Positions 34,901 to 47,504 of a stretch of 64,000 nucleotides of DNA are shown here, one piece after another. Origin of the DNA: Pelodera strongyloides (taxonomy: Eukaryota; Nematoda; Chromadorea; Rhabditida; Rhabditidae); assembly GCA_036852015.1 (NCBI GenBank), contig JAANDG010000318.1, positions 62,001 through 126,000 on the forward strand. Reading direction: 5' to 3'. The notes beneath the pieces were generated by a model that made no database searches, had not been told where the DNA came from, and saw nothing but the letters and a program-made list of their open reading frames with translations. How positions within the stretch are numbered: position 1 is the stretch's first letter; every line of letters starts with the position of its first letter. Position numbers and translations under genes: made by a program.

Positions 34901-37900
34901 GAAACAACACTTTTTCCTATTTTCAGCATGATGGCCAAAAATAGCTCAACCCGCTCCTAAATCACGAAATAACCAACCTCTTCACCATATCACAGCAGGG
35001 AACCATGAGATTTGTTCTAATATGGGCCGAGCCTGATCCGTGCATCTCTTTGATCAATTCGGGCAGGAAGTCACGCGCTAGTTCGCCATCCTAAATTTAG
35101 TACATTCTGTCTTCATTCCCAAAACCAACACCCAGACATAAACAACCAACTATCCAACTGTAGTTTACAAGGATATCTCTCGCTCACTACGGCACTATTT
35201 TTTCCACAAGTAAAAATAACTATAGCTGTACGGATGCATCTAAATCGTCACTAAAAAGTAAAAAGGATAGTTTTACAAGTAAAAAATAACTATAACTGCA
35301 ACTGCAAGTAAATAGAGTCTCTAAAAAAGGAGCCAATTGCGTTATCCAGAAGAGGTACTCTCTTAATGTTTTATCGGTTTGTACTATGCGAAAGGGAATA
35401 ACACAATTAAATTACAAAATCCTTACATAGATACAATGAGCTCCGAGTGATAGGGCTGCCGCGGATCGTACTTGAATAGGAAACTCCTTTGGCGGAAAGA
35501 GAACCGTCACATCAGAATGCGCCCTCCGCATCCGCATCCACTCAACGTCGGCCGCCCACCGGCCGTTCTTGCGCGCCGGATCGCCGTACGGATTCTTTGC
35601 GTCGCCAAACTGTAAATAGACCAATTGATTGACATGTCAGGTTACGACTATGCTATTACAAGTGTTCACACACCCACATCCCGGTTAGTTCAATTCAATT
35701 CAAACCTCCTCTGGTAACTATTGGAGTACTCGAATGAAAGCATCGTTCATACATTCCCTTGCAAAATGCTTAGGCTTAGGTTCTATGCTCTGCCAAATGT
35801 CCATGAACCAGTGTTCATTAACTACAAGGCAGATTTGGGTGCCGGTCAACAATACAAACCAATAACCTAACCCCGACTAAGAATAAAGACATATTAAATG
35901 GCCATACCTTCACATCCTTCCGCTTTCTTCCCAGGTTATCTCTGAGATCCGAGAAGCACTTGGTAGTCATTTTCAAGAGGTAGGAGATCATCAGAGGTTC
36001 ACGCACATCGATTTCATCTGAAGTGACGACGATCAAAGTTACTAGTACCTTCAGTTATGAGGCTAAGGACAATGACAAACCCAAGTGCGCCGCACCGCCT
36101 TTTCCTGGGTTACAGTTAGACAATGACAGCCATTTTGCAATCAGTTGATGTTAATAAACACGCAGTATATAAAGAGAACTCGCTTAACAAATAGTGAAGG
36201 AGTAGTGGTGAAAGGTGCATGCAGGTAGCATCGATTATCATAGAGTATTACAAGATAGAGTATTAGCAAATGACCATGACCAATCAAATTAAGGGCGAGT
36301 ATCCGTGGTTTCTTAAGCAAATCAAAAATAAGAAACCACGGATACTCGCCCTTAATTTGATTGGTCATGGTCATTTGCTAATACTCTATCTTGTAATACT
36401 CTATGATAATCGATGCTACCTGCATGCACCTTTCACCACTACTCCTTCACTATTTGTTAAGCGAGTTCTTTTTTATATTATTTTATACTGTGATTTTTTT
36501 TTCGTCTCATTACATGCAATTTTTACACCGCGTGAGAAGCTGAGCCTCTTGAATGTGCTCAGCCTGTGTGTGTTTTCTCTCTTTTCATGTTAATTTACAT
36601 TTGCTACTGCTTTTCGTTTTCTAAATAAAGAGTTTAATAAAGTTACTAGTACCTTCAGTTATGAGGCTAAGGACAATGACAAACCCAAGTGCGCCGCACC
36701 GCCTTTTCCTGGGTTACAGTTAGACAATGACAGCCATTTTGCAATCAGTTGATGTTAATAAACACGCAGTATATAAGATAATCATCCTAATCCCACAACA
36801 ATGAAACAATATTTCTTACCTCGATCCAACTGGTAGATAACGTCAAGATTGAACTGTGCGGAAAACGCCGTCGAGAGCACCATACGAGCCAGGAATGTGT
36901 TTCTGAAAAAGTAAATATATTGCTTATGCTAGAGTGATATACAATTTCATAACTATGGTCAGGGAAAGAAACGGGAAGAAATAAAAACGAGCAAGAACAA
37001 CTCACCCATGCTTCGCCGTTTTCTTCTTCAACCAGTCCATCGAGAGGAAATACTTCTCTTCGTACCAAATCTGCTTGATAACGGTAGCCGCGCCACGATA
37101 CAGTTCAGCAGCAAACCTAGATCATACAATAGTCTAATAGTAGACCAAACTAGGCAGACCCTCCCCAAGTTAAGTTATGAGTCTTTCCTGCCTCCCTCTA
37201 TTATGACTGTATGACTCGTACAGAGGACGAAACCACACCACACCCTCTTCCCTGCCAGGCTAAACGTAGATCTAATGTATTCGGAACAGGCTTCCTCCGA
37301 GGTACCTCCTAAACCTTCAAAATATAAATTTCACCCAATCACTCACTCCTTCAACTCCGTGCACTCGGCCTTCTCGCCATCCTTCTGATGACCCAACAAA
37401 GCGGCCAACGTGATCCACACCTCGTTGATCAGCTGCGATGGTACACTAAATGCTACGTTTCTTAAGATCTTAGTTAATGGACATCTAACAATAAGACCAA
37501 TCAGAAGAGATAGCTAGAAAGTTTTGCTAAATAAACAATCGCGTGGTACAACTGTTTTCGAAAAGACTACGGTGGTGTAAAGGACCCATTCATACTTAGT
37601 TTCTTTCATAATCTGGTTCTGGTGGAATACGAAAAGCAAAGTTTCAGTAAACAACGTTCCAGGCATCTATTGTGGTATACATAAGTGATAATTCGCCAAC
37701 TGCACATTACCAACTCAATAGTTCCTTAATTTACAAATATAAATCTCACGTTTGTGCCTGCAAGTGTCCCTTGAGGTTATCACACAGCCATCTCTTCTCC
37801 TCATCTTTCATCTTGTCGCGAAGTAGACGCATCATTCCGAGGAGAGCGCGCGACTGAAACAAGCGCTTATTATGCCTTCTCAATTTCTTCTCCTCAGCTT

Positions 37901-40900
37901 CAACTGCTGCTTTTTTTTCTACAAACTACCCTAAGTCATACAGATCTACAATCCCATGATTCCAAGACATACCTAGGCAAAGGCCCACAACCTCTTTATC
38001 TCATAAACGCTGGGAATAAAAGACAGACGACAACAAGCAACATATAGATCATGGATGAGTGCATACGAGCAATGTGTGTTGAAACTCCCAGATACTAACT
38101 CTGACTTGAACAAAATCTCTAGAAAAAAGATACACATCCCGTATTACCGTATCACTTACCGTATTGCCGTAGGGTACTGTAGGAACAGGTGACCAATCAC
38201 GGATCGGTTGTGCCATTGGTGGGCGGGCAAACGACTTCCAGCGTCGAAGCGCAAAGTCGGGAACCGCGCTGTTCTGAACGGTACAAGGTACAACTTTCAT
38301 GAACAATGCTGTAAGCCGACTATTGTCATCGGTCATCTGGAACTCGTCGCCTACTGATCAGGACCTCTGCCTCTGCGGAACATGTCATAAGCAAAACATT
38401 GAATCTGTATTTTCACCCTTGAATAAAGGTGCACGCTCTTGAAGCGTAAAACAAATTTTTAAATTTTTAAAAACTTGTAATAAGTAATAACAAAAGGAAA
38501 GATATCGTGATCGTAGTATACTGGGAAAATAGAGATATAATCTATGATAGACTTGCAAGAATAGGAACAAGAACATACAAATAAAAGGGCAATGACGATG
38601 AGAAATAGAATGCTATCTGCGGTCACCAGTAAAAAAGGAGGAAATAACCTGTCAACAGTCACCTAAACAAATTTCCCAGATAAACTAACCGGAAATACTC
38701 GAATGAGACAATCGAGCAACGTCCAGAGGTCATCTTCGTTCACTGGGTTCTTCTCCAGCCTGCCAATCAAGTCGTGCATCACAGAAGGTTTCAGATGACG
38801 GTGAGACGCTTGATCTGAAATGTTATTGGATGCAAAACTCATAACCAAAGGTTGTTTAGAGAGCTTTAAAAGTAGTCTACAGCACTGACGTCACATATAT
38901 TGCTTCAAATTTTGAACTGAAACTGGCCATACAATTGCTCACATGGATAACATACACGAATCGTAGATGATGTGTCTATCTCTATTTTTCCAATATATTA
39001 CGATTTACACTGATTCTTTTTTTTCCAATGAGCTGAGTTAGATAAAATATTGAGCATTTCACAACCAACTGCGATTAAACGCTACAGACATACGTGCACA
39101 AAACAATAAAAACAATAAACACATCGCCCCACTAACTAACCTTTCAAAGCCCTGATTAGATCAGTCCTACTTCCAGAACCGGGATAAACCCTGTGCAGCA
39201 CTTCGGCGGCTAGACCGTCCACTGTTTTGGTGGCCGAGAGGAGTGGTGTAAGGACAAGCTCCTATAACAGAAACCATATGCAAGGTGTTTTTTCATACTT
39301 ACGTCTACCATATGTAAGTTTGCCAAACCAGATTGATGAAACCATAGTTACGGTGTTTTTTTTTTATATTTACGTCTACCATATTTATGCTTATGAAACA
39401 TGCTAGCTAAGACAAAATCACACCAACCAAAACAAGCCCGGCAACCATCTCAGCCACTCCATTGTCCGCATCTCCAATCATGGGGAACACGTCGGAAATC
39501 CAGATCTCGGTCACTTTGTGCCTAGAACATTTGTGTTCAGCTTCAGCGTAGTAACAAACATGAGGACGCACAAGTTTAGCTACAAGCCTATGGTAAATCG
39601 TTACCCAAACCTGATGGTAAAACCGAACAAGTACATAAAATTGACTGAAGAGGAATTGTATAAACTAGATGGGCACTCCGGAGGTGATAAAATACCCAAA
39701 CTTTGCACATGCACCGACAGACGATTTACATATCGTCCCTGCCCTCTGCGATGAGTAGCGGGCCTGACAAAATGGACGTCCTACAACGAACTACACACAC
39801 AAAACTCACCACTTCTCAGAATTCGGCTCGACAGCACTTAACAGCATCGTGATGGATTCGGCCGCTTGTTTCCTAACCACTTGAGCTTCATCACGACAGA
39901 ATTTCTAAAGCAAAGCGCAAAAGATACACAGTAGATACAATGTGGGTAGCCAGTTCCTTCGCTACTAAACCTCACAGACAAAAATAAGAATCGTCTAAAA
40001 AAGTGGCATCTCACCTGCAGCATAGTGAGTCCAACTTGGAACTCGTTGTCACCAGCGCTGACTAGAAACTTTTCCACGCACAGGCACGTCGACTTCCGGA
40101 CTTGTGACTGAAGTTACCGATATACATTTTTTGCAAACGGACATCAATAATCAATACAATATTCGCGTGACAAAACTACTTCACACACTAGTACTAGAAT
40201 ATAACGAACTATGGTAGGCAATAATTCACAACCCTCAACCTGAACCTTGACTTGTTTTCGATTAGCTTATTCTTAGAATTATAGATCAAAACGTTACAGT
40301 GTGCCTGTTCCTGTTCTTACGTACATGGTCGGTGAAGACCTCCAGAGTATATATGCGCACTGCGTACAAAATAGTATACCAACTGAACAAAGTGATATCT
40401 CTTCAAACCTTGGCATCACGGGAATTGCACTCCAATAGCGGGAAGAACTGGCTTCTTCCGAGTGTGGCATCATTCTGCTGTTGAACCATCAAGGCTTCGT
40501 TCACGCCGCTAGCATCTTTGGACCGATCGCCCGTCTCTCCAAGAAAAATCGACGAGGATAGGGCGAGCTGAAGAAACAGGGACAATGGGGTTTCCAAGTA
40601 TGGTGAAAATTTGCAGTATTTTGTAACTACACGAGACTATTTTTTTTATTTTTCATATTATATATGCAAGTTTTGTGCAGAAATACGGTAGTGTATTGAC
40701 AGAACCACAATCACACCGAATTTTTGGGATACTTGGAAACCACATAAAGGCACAATATGTTATGATGATATGATATGGTTAGAGAAGGCGGAGGACATCT
40801 CTATTAGAGATATATTAAGAGGTATAGCGATCCTCCTAAATGTCTCGGCTCAGTCAAACGGCCATACACCGAGCTTAAAATATGCATGTAATCAATAAGT

Positions 40901-43900
40901 ATAAAAACTTCAGGTGGAAATAAACAAACAAATTCTTTTGCGGCCTCCTCCACCGCCAAAAGGTTGGCGTCGTTCTGAAGCAACAAGTGAGCGACAATCT
41001 GCATCGATCTGGAGCGTAATGCCGAGGAATTGTGAGCGACGCAGTCAACTATCATGCGGAAGAGCAGCTTGGCACCTGTAAGCGTTAAAGCTGTATTTAT
41101 GTGGTTTTGAATTGAAACTAATAATTTATAACTACATTCCCATGTAGCATGTGTATTTTCTGTGTTGTCCAGTACTATACGCTTCACAAATCACTTGAAC
41201 TATCGCTTGAAACTGAAACACATTAATGGGAATATATGCCCGATCCTCACGTAGATATACTCAGATATCCTCTCTCAATTTGATTATCCACAAAATATAA
41301 AACTAATTAACGAGTGTAGCTTCACTTAATAGAGATGTCGTCCTTGGAAAAAGTTACTGGCCGTTTAGAACCACTGATACACGGATAGTAAGATACTGTC
41401 GCAAAAAACGCCTTCAAAACGAATTTTCATTTATTCTCGTGCGATTTTTGGACAAGTCAATACCACTTGAAGGACGAAGTGGACCGTGGCACCGTGGATA
41501 AAAAAGGCCACTCACCATTTGGAAAGCTCTTTCTGATTTCTTGTTCTTTCTCCTTCTGCGTTAATTTCTTCGGTGGTTGCTTCTCGGCCTTGGTCTAAAA
41601 GTGGGAATAATGCATATTCGTCGATATTCAATTCAAAAATGTGAACCATGCACAAAAGTCACGAGTTGATGCGCATTGCCAGCGTGAACCCACCCAGGCA
41701 ACAAACAAAACCAAACATTCTCCCCTAACCGTACCCTACCTCTAGTAAAAAAAGGGAAAATATCACGAATACTCTCCCTAACCTTCTTTCTGCCCTCTTC
41801 GTCAGACATCTCGTCTCCGTCGTCGCTCTCCATCTCTGCGTCCTCCTCAATTCCCTCATCGTCTGCATTGTTAGTTGTTGCATTCTTCTTATTCTTACTC
41901 TTCTTTTTTTGTTGTTGCTGCACTGTCGTATCCTTAGTATCCTTGTACCTGTCAGGATTGATGGGCTCCGGTCCAGTCCAATCTAAAACCCATAAGTCTG
42001 AATAAAGAAAACATACAATGTGGTATACGGTGGTACGAATACTGGACTGTAACGAAAAATCCCGAGGTCATAGAAATAACTTTAAATTACAATATTTCAC
42101 AAAGAGAAGGTGCCTGCAAGTCAAGTACAAGGCTGCCCTGATAACGCCAACAAAATAGAGCTACTAATCAGCTAATCATCGAATGATAAAACAAAATATA
42201 CGACTAGACAATGACAATGACAATGGTACAGATCGAATGCCTACCAAATTCACTGATCATAATGGTTGCCACTTCCAACGCAATTGCCACTGCGCTGGCT
42301 TTCGTGAATTGAGGAACGAGGGTACGATATTCCTGAAAACAAAAACATACACAGAACCGAAAAAAGTACTCGTAAAGTTACCTGCACTCTTAAAGCGAAT
42401 TAGCGGTCGGTCTCAACAAAAAAATACAAAAAGAGGAGGGGTAAACAACCGTGCGTTGACCACCATTTTCAAACCGTGTGTTTTTGGAATTTTACTAGCC
42501 AAATTCAAAATATTTTGTCAACATTTCGTCATTTGGATGCTGCGGTGTGCGTTATAATTTGAAAAGGCCATCCCTCGATTTTTCCAGGGCCGTGCTAGTA
42601 TTAAAATCGGCAAATCGCCTGAAGCGAATTTTCCCATACAAAATCGCAAAATATGGTTGTTTGAGAACATTTTTGTGCAAGATGCACTTATTTGTTTGTG
42701 TTTTTATGTTTATTTTCGTTTATAACTTTTTTCAAACTATTTTTGGTGAAAAAACCCCAAACCGGGTGGTATTTCGCTTTAAACTGTAGGATGTTCCACT
42801 CTCACAATTGGACATTAGGATTATTGGATAATTTCGACATTGGATTTGGCTAAGCTTTTAGAGTTTAGAGCACTACTTCGGTACCGTTAGACCAGAGCGG
42901 ACTGCAGGGACCCCTTCGGGCCCTGAAGAACGATCCTAGTTTTAACCTTTTTAGAGTACGATTTCAATTCCAGGAAACATACGTACGCACGAAAAAACTA
43001 AACTAAAAAGGAGGCCTACAAGGCCCAGGCATTGTGCGATCCAGTCTTGGCCTCTTGGATTTTGGATTGGATTTGGACACAGAAAAAACTCACATAAACA
43101 TTGAGTATCGGTAGAAGTTTGAGTAGATTCACAATCGTTCTCGGGACTTTAGCCCTGTATTCAGCACGATCGGGACATTTTGCGAGGAGTGTATACAGCA
43201 GCTGAAAAAAATTACTTGATTTATACCTATGGAGCAAACATGATTTTACTCTTAAGTTGGTCAAAAAAATGAATAATAAAAAAGATATCCCAATCAGGCA
43301 CATCACTGGCCGATAGCCTTACCTCAAAAATCGTCTCCAACTCCTCGTCATTTGCAGTAGCAGATCGGTCCTTGACGAAATTCTGCATGGCATCGGAAAA
43401 ATGTTGAATAGCCATTGGCATTGCTCCACCTGTGAACGGGACATTCTCCCAGCTCCAGAGAAGAAGGCGCGGCTGTACAATACGCTCGTAAACCTAAAAA
43501 GTTACCAAAAATTCGCACTACCCGGTAAAACAATAGAAATACCCGACAATTTAGAAACCAACGGCGCCGAAGCGGCGCACTTTATAAGAACAATAAGTAG
43601 CACTGTAGAAGCAGCAAAAAAGCATTGACAAAAGCTTATTCTCACCAAATTCACGCAAACATAATTTTACGACGGCCCGCAAACGCAAACCCTCCAAATA
43701 CAAGGTTTATAACTTTTAATAAAAAAAGTCTCTGTACGAATTTAAGCTTTGAAACTACGCCAACTACTTATATACGTGTAGTCATAGAGTCATACTGTAT
43801 GACTCCGTACCTCAGTAGTATGACTCCTACAGTATGACTCCGAGGGATACGAATTCTTATGAGTCGTCAATCAAACTCACCAGAGATGCATCAGGAGAGT

Positions 43901-46900
43901 GGCGTCCGTGTGCCAGCAGGTGAGCCAACGCGAATGACCGCTCAACAAACAATTTTCGTTTCTTGAACTCGTCCAAACTGTCGACTGCCTGAAATTTACA
44001 TCAAGGGGCAATAAAATACAACTTAACGGATGTGCCAAGTTTCAGTATAAGAGAGTATAGCATATAATCCTGTCTTTAACAAACACGAGCTAAGAGATTG
44101 AACTTTACAGTTTTACATTGTAAAAAGAGGCAAAGGAATCTACTTTCATGAATTAGAGCTAATACACAAAAACCCAACTTCTAGAATATCGGGACGCTAG
44201 ATTCCACTTGTTTCAGATCTTACGTGGTATTCCATGTGACTCAAGTCCTCAAGTGAAACTAAAATGTAGACATACCGTAGTCCTTGGATCTCTTTTATCG
44301 TAGTCTATTCGTGCAATGTCTCCGACATAACGAGCCACAGCTATCGCACACGAGTCCATACCGGAGAGCGCAACCTACAAAGTTTTCCATTAGGCATATA
44401 GTACTATATAATCTTATATTATGTCTGACTGTGTAGTATTAATACTTTCCTGGTTTAGCTATCTACACATAAAATAATGAACGATTCCCATGCACAGTAG
44501 CACAGTACTTCTCTTGCCTATCCGTTGCATACATAACACCAAAAAAAAAACACTGCACAATTCTTGAATTAGCAATGTTTCAGTACCTACTTTTATGTAA
44601 AGTACCATACTGAACATTCAATCAACACTGAACTCCCTAAGCAACGAATGCAGTTTACGTCTACACGATTGCTTTAAAGTGAATACCTTCCGAAGTACCA
44701 TATACAAAGAAATGGTGGAAGTATCGATCACATCCAACATATCCGAGCGCGGGAGTGTATCGTGCGAAACATCTGGAACGTAACGTACTGACCAAATAAA
44801 ACAAGGCAGTCTTAGCGTTGTCTCTATTGGTGTCTTTAGAGACAACGCCAAAGCCATAGATAAAAGAGAAAAGGACCATCAGACAATATACTATACAAGG
44901 AAACTTTATCGAAGAAAAAAACAACACTAGTTCACTCACAAACAAAGTACGCGTGGTAGCCGACAATTCCAGTACATTATAAAACATCAGGTCACAAATC
45001 TAATAATATCTGCCGCTTTTACGCATGGGATCTATACCAACTCAAATAAATATCCTACCCACCGACAGTTGTGTTCAACTTCGACTTCTTGCCCTTCTTT
45101 TTCGTCTTCTCCGTTAGTTCGTCCACTGTTCGTGCTCCGAAAATTAGAACGCGAAAGCAGAGTCGCCACACTTCGATGGCCTTCTGTAAACAACAAAACT
45201 ATCATACTATTTTTGTTTACTTTTGGAAACTGAGGCCACATTCACCACTCAACACTCAATTCCCCAAGGGAAATTCCCTGTCTTTTTCTCTGCGTGTATC
45301 ACACTAGAATGCTATTTTCTGTTCCGAGGGAATATTTCCCCAAGGGAATCGGAGTGGTGAATATGGTTTCTGAATACTTTAGCGGAACATGTTAAAATGT
45401 TACTTTGCATGTTTTGCAGTGCATTCGCAAATGTACTTCCTTAGTGTTTCTTCGTCCCACTTGGGATGTGTCATGTACTGCTAATGAAAAATGTTAAATT
45501 ACACAAAAGTTACTCAGAAACAAACCAAAATCAATTAGTAAAAAAGATGAACCTGTATCAACTCCGGGTAGAAGAACTTAAACACGGTGGCTCCGGCAAT
45601 CGTGCACAATCGAGTATATACCGACGCAGCCGCACAGCCACAACGCACTTGGACGAGCGAACTGAAATGTAAAATGATAGGGTTGTCTGATGAAAAGGAC
45701 AGAAATAAGTAGAAAAGGCAGGGTATGCAATTAGAACAAGATAAAAAGTACGATACGACACTTCGAAACACTCAAATAAGAGGGTGTTTCCTAACGAGTC
45801 AATAGTAAACCGCTGACCATTACATGACTTTTGACATCCTAAGCTGGCCGAACAAACATCTGAGGCCGTATTCACCAACACACAGGGAACCCTCCCTCGG
45901 TTCACGAGCGCTCTGAATTTCTTCTGCTCTCGTACTCTCTACGCATTCATTAGCGCCTTCGGGAGGCCAGGGAGGGCTCCCTGCGTGTTGGTGAATACGG
46001 CCTCTGGACAGACACAACAGTTCGAATCTCAGTACAACAAAATCACTTCTTACCTATCCTTCAGCAAAGCCGCTTCCATCGTAATCCAGAGAATACAGGC
46101 GACTTTAGCCGGTTGGCACTCGTCCTTTGTCAATCGCATCCAAAAGTCCTTGTCGAAGGTGCTCACGTCAAAGGATTCTGTTTCTCGCAAAACTGAAACA
46201 AAGCGCATACTAATATCGTGCCACGGAGAGTAAAGTTACACTAATATTTCTGTCGCACCGAGCTGAAAAGTACAACGCAACTTTCGCTCCTATTGTTGTA
46301 AAAAGTCGGTTTGCCAATAGCCAAGTCTCATCAGTAAAGTGACTTGATTGGTCAGCAGGAAACACAAGAGATACAGTATAAATTGGGTGTCCACAAAATC
46401 AACATACTTGAATTCAATGTCATTGAAAGAGCTCCATTGAGTAAATTATCTTGCACGCTGCTTTTCACCTCTTCAAAACTTGAGAAGTTCACGTCTATCC
46501 TAAAATACTAAACAATACAAACAACCGAATCAAGTAATACAAAAAATAACAACGTGGATAATAAAAGTTCTCCTCGCTCATGTTAACTAAACCTGAGCCC
46601 ATGTTCTATAGCAAGGGCCAATATCTTAGATACCAAATCCGACAAAACATGCCTTTCGACCAAACAGTATTGGTTAATAAATTATTAACCGATAAAAAGA
46701 GGTAGTATTTAGGACTATCGACTACCCGAAACACTATAAACAGCAGCAAAAAAGCAACACGAACACGTCATCGAGCGGTATACCATGTAGTTTTGAAACG
46801 TATTCTTTATAACTGCTGCATAACCACGTGTTATGTGCAAATTTAATGTGGTCACCTAAACCGGAAAGGCACAGATTTCATAGAGCACACGGCTTAGCAA

Positions 46901-47504
46901 GAATCCGTTTCACAAACCACGTACAATACCGCTTTAACGCGGAAACTATAAACGACAAAAAAAAACTAACCAATCATCAACATTGGCATTTGTAACTTCG
47001 TCTGCTGCCGAAATGATATTCTGGATCAGATCTCGTATTTGTTCTTCGTGTGCCGATACACTCCGTGAATGTGAATCTGTAAAAGGAATAGACGCTGCTA
47101 CATTATCTGAAGAAAAATCTCCCATCCACGCATTCCCCCTGCGGATTGAAGATTGAAGAGTCACGACGCTAGAAACCTTCCGCACTTGTTCCATGTACTT
47201 GATTGATGTTGTATCTGATTGACTGAGTGGTTGAATAAAGTATTGATTAACAGCCGACTTGCAAATGCTTAGATAATGCATAGTGTGTAGATCAATCCCT
47301 ATGTACACCGATAAACATAGAAGCAACATACATCTTTCAATACTTGGTGGTCTTCAATCGCTCTACCTCCTACATATTTGCAATGCTACATAAAAACATT
47401 TCATGCCCAACCAGACGATAAGAAAACCTACCTGTAGTTGTACTTAATGTCCTTGAATGACTTCGACTCGACCCTCTCACAGAACTATCGTCCTTAGAAA
47501 CCAT
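25982..47504 (-). CDS. NCAPD3: Condensin-2 complex subunit D3 (HEAT-repeat protein)
   Basis: Forty-nine exons over 21.5 kb whose phases all close, giving about 1,928 residues; human NCAPD3 is about 1,500 and C. elegans HCP-6 about 1,700. D3 is the HEAT-repeat regulatory subunit of condensin II, which binds DNA and shapes mitotic chromosomes in the nucleus. Key matches to human D3: DPHPFVRCQALEMI and HLIKEQFIKWEG (human LLQEEFVKWKG), FNDQQRFGA (human FTDEQRFNI), MEFILFYNNAP (human IECIFHFNNYEK), and the late helices GLQQRILPVLFDLL and HVEYLEEMLKAL. D2-type signatures were not seen, so D3 rather than D2. The start is chosen because an acceptor (ttttacag) ends 1 bp before the ATG at 47504. Exon positions are listed in the three regional entries. 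The gene runs in the same direction as MYG1, whose stop lies 457 bp upstream. Confidence 0.92.
26998..27112. repeat. Dispersed repeat, CGCGTGAGAAG...GTGCTCAGCCTGTGTGT
   Basis: Shares an ordered set of words (accgcgtgagaag, gtgctcagcctgtgtgt, ctctctttt, ctaataaagaatttaat) with 36525-36640. It lies in a condensin D3 intron. The end resembles a poly(A) signal (aataaag), suggesting a shared retroposed or element-derived 3' end. Confidence 0.6.
29465..29533 (+). other. Degenerate tRNA-like sequence
   Basis: CCGGGTTCAAGTCCCG is a good T-arm/B box with 4-5 paired bases; about 20 bases upstream the sequence (tagctggtggttagttg) resembles an A box. The acceptor stem is not formed. Probably a tRNA-derived fragment in a condensin D3 intron. 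Confidence 0.35.
30909..31012. repeat. 49-bp tandem duplication
   Basis: The unit tatacttaaaccgaagcgca...ttacataatta occurs twice in a row with few changes, 30 bp from the donor side of D3 exon 31044-31113. Confidence 0.85.
31500..31555. mobile_element. Terminal fragment of a TTAA MITE (GCGAAATACCGG family)
   Basis: Only the right terminus is clear (cgtttcaaaaaccggctgtcatatcgctttaa). The left part from about 31360 is too diverged to place. Intronic in condensin D3. Confidence 0.5.
34785..34898. mobile_element. GAGGCC...TTCACCAC palindromic MITE, copy 2
   Basis: A 114-bp copy of the element at 25821-25950, with worn ends (gaggccattccaccac / atggtgaaggcctc). The shared core (tctttttctctgcgtgt, atgctattttct) is well kept. 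It lies in a condensin D3 intron. Confidence 0.8.
36035..36776. repeat. Hairpin-bearing segment between identical 138-bp direct repeats
   Basis: Direct repeats at 36035-36172 and 36639-36776 (aaagttactagtaccttcag to cacgcagtatataa) look identical by eye. Between them is an inverted repeat with arms 36176-36315 and 36329-36468, 140 bp each, without a mismatch that I can see, and a 13-bp loop. A further 170 bp (36469-36638) includes the dispersed repeat also seen at 26998-27112. The whole fills the condensin D3 intron between exons 35908-36017 and 36820-36902. It could be a miniature element with terminal direct repeats or a recent local rearrangement. Confidence 0.85.
42390..42782. mobile_element. 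Long TTAA MITE, GCGAATTAGCGG / CCGGGTGGTATTTCGC termini
   Basis: A 393-bp element with TTAA at both ends. Its termini match the GCGAAATACCGG family but the core is different and longer, with a partly inverted layout (gcgaaatttgtat words). It sits in the condensin D3 intron between exons 42245-42332 and 43094-43201. Confidence 0.7.
45232..45371. mobile_element. GAGGCC...TTCACCAC palindromic MITE, copy 3
   Basis: A 140-bp copy in a condensin D3 intron, ends gaggccacattcaccactc and gagtggtgaatatggtttc. The right terminal GGCC is mutated. The core is shared with copies 1 and 2. Confidence 0.8.
45409..45480 (-). other. Possible extra condensin D3 exon with a GC donor
   Basis: A 72-bp open segment encoding QYMTHPKWDEETLRKYIC and a few more residues, preceded by a good acceptor (ttcattag-type). 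Using the GT donor that follows (aaa|gtaaca) would break the D3 frame. Using a GC donor (cat|gcaaag) keeps it, adding 24 residues. Skipping it also keeps the frame. So it is either an optional exon, a poison exon, or chance. Confidence 0.35.
45862..46004. mobile_element. GAGGCCGTATTCACCA palindromic MITE, copy 4 (subfamily)
   Basis: A 143-bp element with perfect-looking ends GAGGCCGTATTCACCAA and TTGGTGAATACGGCCTC and inner arms caCAGGGAaCCCTCCCT / AGGGAGGGCTCCCTG. Only the outer ends match copies 1-3; the core is different. It lies in a condensin D3 intron. Confidence 0.8.
46795..46937. mobile_element. Diverged TTAA element fragment
   Basis: Right terminus (caaaccacgtacaataccgctttaa) is like that of 17732-17872. 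The left boundary is approximate. It is located in a condensin D3 intron, about 35 bp from exon 46971-47076. Confidence 0.4.

Larger units (their letters stand above)
33318..39261 (-). other. Condensin D3, central and C-terminal HEAT region
   Basis: Exons: 39141-39261, 38690-38814, 38160-38336, 37750-37853, 37347-37445, 37006-37116, 36820-36902, 35908-36017, 35427-35609, 34978-35090, 34548-34680, 34051-34219, 33709-33806, 33318-33416. This is the most conserved part of the protein and carries the clearest D3 matches. VRSAAALSLGAHCIY and IRTNLMVPCCDMVKR align with the human VIRAHAIITLGKLCL and VAVRNNVIIVMCDLC helices. The exon 33709-33806 carries a short basic PTQRKKIRVC segment before WRQTILRFI, in the place of the human kinesin-like linker region. 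Confidence 0.85.
39434..47504 (-). other. Condensin D3, N-terminal third
   Basis: Exons: 47432-47504, 46971-47076, 46408-46499, 46054-46192, 45553-45661, 45063-45183, 44687-44772, 44276-44374, 43881-43988, 43323-43493, 43094-43201, 42245-42332, 41783-41982, 41516-41594, 40930-41075, 40409-40567, 40015-40107, 39810-39904, 39434-39521. The chain opens with a Ser/Arg-rich tail (SSRSHSRTLSTTT) and is then helical HEAT-type sequence. Exon 41783-41982 encodes a low-complexity insert: a Q/K/N-rich run (QQQQKKKSKNKKN) followed by an acidic Glu/Asp block. Later exons read as HEAT helices (DEAQVVRKQAAESITMLLSA). Confidence 0.85.

Noticed and set aside
36141..36593. Pair of open frames on both strands with nearly the same protein
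   Set aside because: They are the two arms of the perfect inverted repeat at 36176-36468, not genes.
25982..47504. Condensin I subunit D2 instead of D3
   Set aside because: HLIKEQFIKWEG, FNDQQRFGA and the late helices match D3; the D2 C-terminal features were not seen.
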